DNA from: Phycomyces nitens
Lineage: Eukaryota > Mucoromycota > Mucoromycetes > Mucorales > Phycomycetaceae
Length of the DNA: 64,000 nucleotides
Direction of reading: 5' to 3'
Assembly (NCBI GenBank): GCA_022702545.1
Contig: JAHRBC010000005.1
Location: 3,038,001 to 3,102,000, forward strand
Below, one piece after another: positions 59,049-64,000 of the stretch; the stretch's first letter is position 1; each line of letters opens with the position of its first letter. Made by a program: the position numbers and the translations under genes. The notes beneath the pieces are model-generated. The model ran no database searches. It was given only the letters and a program-made list of their open reading frames with translations, and was not told the DNA's origin.

Positions 59049-59485
59049 CAAGGTTTCTCCTGGGCCCAAAGTCGAATCTCATACAGGTGCAAAGTCAAAA
59101 ACTTTTGGGAGAGTAGGGTTTGTTAGCTTTTTCTGCATATAGATTTTTGGTGTTTACCAGATTTTTGTGCTTAAAACTATGTTTTTAGTGTAATAGATTA
59201 TGTGTTTATAAATTGAAAAGACGATTACACACAGCAAATAAAGTTGGAGAGAAGCTGGCTTTCTCCATGGTATCAAGGATATCCTCAAGCAATTAACCAA
59301 TCATCAAATACTATTACTGTGCAATCAAGCATAGAATGATCCCCCCCCCATTGTTTTATACCCCGTACTTATTAGGTTTATGGTTTATATTTGTGTTTAT
59401 TGGAAAGAATAGAATGGCTCTGTACACAAGCTCTAATACTATTACTGTTTATCCTTGCCGCTTCTACCGGCTTACTTGATACTAC
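59049..59485. repeat. Subterminal repeat shared by E7 and H (second copy of 179-613)
   Basis: Highly similar over about 435 bp, for example AAGGTTTCTCCTGGG, GAGAAGCTGGCTTTCTCCAT and GGAAAGAATAGAATGGCTCT. Part of it (from the AAAGAATAGAATG word) also resembles 4918-5000 of E2 and its E3 equivalent. It is probably the accessory-side subterminal region, not an LTR. Confidence 0.85.
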
Positions 59486-60761
59486 GGATCTCTAAAGGTT
59501 GATGGGGTTTTAAAGGTCAGATTTAAACTCCGCGTTTTTTGATTTTGATTATAGACATTACAAAAGTTAAAACGTATAAAAAATAGTTCCGCTCATATAA
59601 ATTTGGCTGTGACAGCTTAATTTTCAGTTGATTTATAATAGTTTTAAAATTTTAAAAAAATATATTAAATATATAAATATCTTTTGTAATATTTGGCTTA
59701 GAGTAATGTATATATAGTCAAAAGACTTGTCATAAAATAGGCGTCACAATGAAATACTTCAAAATGTTTTTATATATAGTAGATAGCTTATGAATTATAT
59801 CAATAAGTGATATTTATAAAAATATATATAAATTTAATTATATTAAAATAAGTCACAATATATTAATTAATATAAATGAGTTATAATATAGCAGCTGGTA
59901 TGAATGAGTCATAAACAAGTGACTTGTATAAATGAGTCATAAAACAGTGACTGGTATATAGGAGTTACAAAAATTTAATTTTTATATGACTGGTTTTTTA
60001 GATAAATTAATAAATAGAGATCTAATTTTTACTATTCTTCTTTACTTTTCTTTCTACAAGTTCATCTTTTTATAATTATGGCAATCACTACTCAAGACCT
60101 TTCTTTCCCTTCACTGCCAACTACAAGATGGATCACAATGATTACAATTGATATTGAATCTACTAAGCAGTAAGTATAATTATATATTAAATATATTTTA
60201 TTAATTTAAAAAATTAATAGATATTTAATTGCTATGGGGGTGTATTATCCAAGAAACCACCCAATTTTTACTTGTTCTGGTGGAAGCCCCATGGGATATA
60301 TCTTTGAAAGAGTTAGGGGATTCAGCTACAGATGCAGTGGTACAAACATCCAAGGACAACAGTGCTGCAGAAGAGAGAGAAAACAGAAAGAATAGATTCT
60401 TTCTTTGCCAAGAGACATCTTCCTGTAAATCTGGTCCTAGAAGGCATGTTTTACTGGTTAAACAAGATTCCAAGAATGACAATCAGTAGCATGCTTGGGT
60501 GTTCTCCAGAAAGTACCAGAAATCTGATTTCTGGGATCCATCAGCTGATTCAAATGGATCTAATGAATGAAAACATTCAAATTGGTAAGTAATATAATTA
60601 TTTATTTATATATAATCTATATACTAATATAAAAAATAGGTGGATTAGACAGCAATGGTAATCCTATCATTGTTGAAATTGATGAAAGCAAGTTTGGCAA
60701 GAGAAAATACTACAGAGGTCACCGTGTTGAAGGTGTTTGGGTTCTTGGGGGGATTGAGAGA
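59486..60761 (+). mobile_element. Merlin-like DNA transposon, left part, cut by M-b
   Basis: The H/E7 shared sequence breaks off at 59485 and new sequence starts GGATCTCTAAAGG, the likely left end. It carries the 5' part of a transposase with an IS1595/IS1016-like DDE domain. M-b starts at 60762 inside the coding region. 59510-60060 is AT-rich with TTATA-type repeats and no gene. Confidence 0.65.
60078..60761 (+). pseudogene. Merlin-like (ISXO2/IS1595-type) transposase, truncated
   Basis: Exons are 60078-60169 (MAITTQDLSFPSLPTTRW), 60221-60583 and 60640-60761. The last exon reads IIVEIDESKFGKRKYYRGHR then VEGVWVLGGIER, the signature of the ISXO2-like/Merlin DDE domain, first Asp in VEIDESKF. 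Exon 2 contains SFFAKRHLPVNLVL and a helix-turn-helix-like LGCSPESTRNLISGIHQ. A frame change within exon 2 (around 60320-60360) seems needed to join FTCSGGSPMGYIFERVRGF to the later part. The gene is then cut by M-b, so it is dead here. Confidence 0.82.
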
Positions 60762-62696
60762 CACTACGGCGGAAAAAACGGTAGCTAACTACCGTTTTGG
60801 TAGCATTACTACCGTTTTTTTTGGTGGGAAAAAACGGTAGTAAAGACTCTGTATAAGGCGATTTCGGTAGCTGTTACCGTTTTTTTAGTGCGAAAAAAAA
60901 GGGTAGTTATGAGGCAGGAATAGGCACAGCTACCGTTTTTTTATCCAACCAAAATCGTTTCTTTATATACTAGCACCCATTCTTTTTTTACTGCCATTTA
61001 TTTGAAATAATGGTTTATTTTTTATTATAATTTCGATTTATTTCAAATAATATTAAAATATATATAATAATAATATAGAAACATACCAAAAGCAAATACT
61101 ATTTAATATTATAAAACGTATATGGTACAAACCTTTTACTCAATCTATACACGATGCCAACAACATGTTGTTATGACTTGGATAGCACCTTTGGTCTTCA
61201 TCGATTGCTATAAAAATATTGTGGTCAGAGAATGAAGCAATCAAATAAACCGAATATATTGTTTTGGGTAGCATACCAGTATATATTGTGCTTGTTAATC
61301 AGCGTGCTGAGCATCTTGTTGTGAATCACTGTCATGACTTGGAAGGCCTTTGGTCTTCATCAATTGCTATAAAGATATCGTGGTCAGAGAATGAAGCAAT
61401 CAAATAAACCGAGCATATTGTTTTGGATAGCATACCAGTATATATTGTGCTTGTTAATTGGTATACCAAGCATCTCTTGAATTAATGCCACTATATGAAA
61501 CGTACAGATGTAAATACTAGATGCAGTAGAAGGAGAATAGAGAATGCGCAATATGATTAATTAAAGAGTGTAAACATATTATAATATTCTTACCATAGAA
61601 AATATATTGTTGTAAAGTCAGCTCATAAGATTTAAAACTAATTCGAATATAATGGTAATTGGCAGAATGAGTACATCATTAAGAAAACAATATGCATATT
61701 CTACAGAGATTCCCAGGTGGGGAGGTGGGGAATGACAAACTTTAGTGTAATATAGCTGTAAAAAATTTTCACCTTTTTTTAGTGTCTGAAAAATTATGAG
61801 ATGAGTGTTTCATTCCTTGATTAAAGATAGCAGAGCTGAAGATGTGGTATACAAGATTCCAATCGGATGTTTATGTAATTGACAACCTTACATAAGGGAG
61901 GGTCATTTAGTTTTATTTCAAAAAAGTAGAGCAAAGAAAAGAAAAGAAATATAAACTAACCTTGGCGTAATACAGCTATAAAAAAATTTCATTTTTTTGG
62001 TACTTGAAAAAGGGCGAGATGTGTGTTTCATTCCTAGATTAAAAACAACAGAGCTGAAGATGTGGTATACAAGATGCCAATCGGGCATTTATTAAGGTGG
62101 CAATCTTACATGATGGAGAGTTATTTGATTTTATTTCAAAGGAGAGGACCAAAGCAAAGATAAAACAGCTAAAGGAAAAGAGGAAAAGAAAAAGTGCGCT
62201 AAAACATATACTAAAAATATGAGAGAACCAATAAGAGCAGCCTAAAGAATATTAAAGACTTAGTCTGTTTCTCTTAGATGAAGGCTCATTGCTCATTCCT
62301 AGTGGTGTAAACCTATATCAAACAGTAGAAATATTATATTAATATTAAATTGAGAATAGATGAGCAACAAAAAAGCTCTAACTTATAGTACATCTGTCAT
62401 GATTGGGGATTCAGCCTCGTCATCCGTTTGAAATACCTCATCTTCCAAAAGAAAAGAACTGCTTGCTCTTTCCTGCTATAACATAATAAAAATATTGTAT
62501 TAATTATAATGTATATTCAAATGTTTGTTAATTAACAAACTTGCCTGGCTGTTCTCTGCTATTTTTCTCTTACAAGTCTGGTTTGCACTCTTAAAGGTGT
62601 CTTGAAGAAGATTCTTAGCACACCACATTCCTTTGCACTTGTAAATGTGGAGTGCTATTATCCTAGCCGTGCATCACTGGCCACAATCATTGATGA
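60762..62696 (+). mobile_element. M-b, M element in the Merlin gene, cut by E8
   Basis: The left end CACTACGGCGGAAAA is at 60762 (candidate target duplication AGA at 60759-60761). It aligns with M-a 953 to about 3077 with one 160-bp unit fewer (two, about 61166-61470). It stops at 62696, inside the transposase remnant (ACAATCATTGATGA), where E8 begins. Confidence 0.87.
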
Positions 62697-64000
62697 CACT
62701 GCAAAAAGCATACAGTTTCATAGGGTAGAAAGAGTGGGAATATTATGTTTAAATCATTGATTTCTATATGGTTTTACTCTAATTACCATCATGATACCTA
62801 GCTTAATAATAACGGGTAGAAAGAAGCTTGAGATCATAAAGAAACCCTTTACCTGTCACACCACAATAGAGTTCTTTAGTCTATCATATACAATCCATAA
62901 TATGTACTCTGTGTAAACACTTGTACTCCAAGCTTATGTGGTCAGTAAAATCCATTTTGAGTTTCATTTGTTATAAAAAAAGATTAAGAATTGAGTACCA
63001 CCTCAGCACATACACTTTCTCCATTTCATAATATTATTTATTAATTAATTTATAATAGACAATGAAGAGTAAGTGTAGTTTACGGTATATGATTATGGAG
63101 AAAGTGTAGTTCATGATACACAATTATGGGGAAAGTGTAGATTTTAAAGAAGCGTTTTGGCTGAATAATCATTTTGTTTTTATTTGTTTCATAAAAAATA
63201 TTCTCTAGGTGGGGGCTATAATCATACGATTGATTTCTTTACTAGAGCTACTGTATCTATTTGTATTTGTAAATAAATACTCACGGCCAGATCTTGGGCT
63301 AAACGAAGTATACTCAGGGAGTTGTCCAGTGCTATATTTTATACTCTAGAATAAAGAGTCCATTAGAATATAGTCATCAAAATGTAAAATATATATATTG
63401 CGGTACTTACAGGTATCATAACAAACATTTTATACTCTTTGGTCCTGTTTTGAAGTACCACAGTTAGTATAATATATGCTGAAAGTATAAGAGACTTGTT
63501 TTAAAATAACTTACTTTATATCATCGGCCACAACACGGCAGTATAAATGAGAGATGAGCCAAAAGAATCTATAACAGATATTTAGTAACTGTAAAACAAA
63601 AAATAATATTTTATATATATTTACCATAATATTTTTCAAGAGCCAAGACCAGAGTAAGTAAGGATAATAGGAAAGCAGAGTATAGAAAGATGGTGAGTAC
63701 TTGTACTAGGCATAATGATATCTTACGTTTGCATGTCTTGTTTGGTCTTTCAAGTAGAAACAAAGGGAGAATATACCCTCTATAATCAAGTCCCATAGTC
63801 AGTAAAAATAAAAAATATATTAAAAAAAACTTACCGTGTATTGAGTATCAAAAATAATAAGAGAGGAAAAGAAGGAGAAAAAGGAAAAAAAAAAGACTCT
63901 GGCCAAGATGTCTGGATCGTAAAATAAAATATGATTGGTAAATCAAAAAAATCCAAAAGAAGATGCCAATTTGTGTATCCAATGTTTATACTTCTCTGAG
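62697..64000. mobile_element. E8, CACTG-type transposon, left part
   Basis: The left end CACTGCAAAAAGCATACAG breaks M-b. The following 1.3 kb has no protein gene. On the minus strand there are donor-like GTAAGT/GTAAGTA sites at about 63282, 63410 and 63515, GTAAATA at about 63625 and GTAAG at about 63835, spaced 100-150 bp apart, as in the accessory-side regions of E3, E4 and H. The rest is off-window. Confidence 0.7.

Larger units (their letters stand above)
58945..64000. mobile_element. E7, CACTG-type transposon, left part, containing nested elements
   Basis: The left end CACTGCAAAAACTGTGG at 58945 interrupts gypsy pol (candidate target duplication GGA at 58942-58944). 59049-59485 matches 179-613 of H, so E7 is an H relative. 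After 59485 a Merlin-like element begins, and the window ends before E7 resumes. The genes of E7 are not visible. Confidence 0.7.

Overview
The window looks like nuclear DNA of an early-diverging, AT-rich fungus, most likely a Mucoromycota species (Phycomyces-like; this placement is inference). The evidence is short GT-AG introns of about 50-90 bases, an AT-rich background, and many large Tnp2-type DNA transposons. The only host gene I can support is one elongator tRNA-Met (49356-49428). Almost everything else is transposon inserted into transposon.

Five near-complete elements with CACTG ends (called E1-E5 here) each carry two convergent genes: a ~940-980 aa Tnp2-like transposase in four exons and a ~300-335 aa four-exon accessory protein of unknown family. 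E1 is 5185-11525, E2 673-17115 (split by E1 and by M-a), E3 27202-33568, E4 25996-39443 (split by E3) and E5 51225-57783. All five have inverted ends and perfect 3-bp target duplications (AAA, TGG, CAG, ATA, TTA). On the accessory side most of them also hold a divergent run of very short exon-like blocks, which may be a third, undescribed transcription unit. A decayed relative, H (179-24595), hosts E2; partial relatives are X (ends at 178), E7 (from 58945) and E8 (from 62697).

A second subfamily has CACTA ends. Its large, broken transposase gene (E0, 24745-25995 plus 39444-41035) is split by E4. Its deleted derivatives, called M, occur five times (953-4765, about 22980-23959, 41332-42509 reversed, 42948-45576, 60762-62696). 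Other superfamilies are PIF/Harbinger (18658-21811), a Tc1/mariner tail (42510-42947), a Merlin-like transposase (59486-60761) and a Ty3/gypsy pol split by E5 and cut by E7 (50575-51224 and 57784-58944).

Layout, outermost first. Left cluster: M-e contains Tc1, which contains M-c, which contains E0. E0 holds H (with E2, itself holding M-a and E1; plus Harbinger and M-d) and E4 (holding E3). Only the right ends of the four outer layers lie in the window, so their left ends should lie beyond base 1. The middle (45577-50548) is AT-rich and purine-biased DNA with the tRNA and LTR-like remnants. Right cluster: the gypsy element contains E5 and E7; E7 contains Merlin, which contains M-b, which contains E8, and these run off the right edge.
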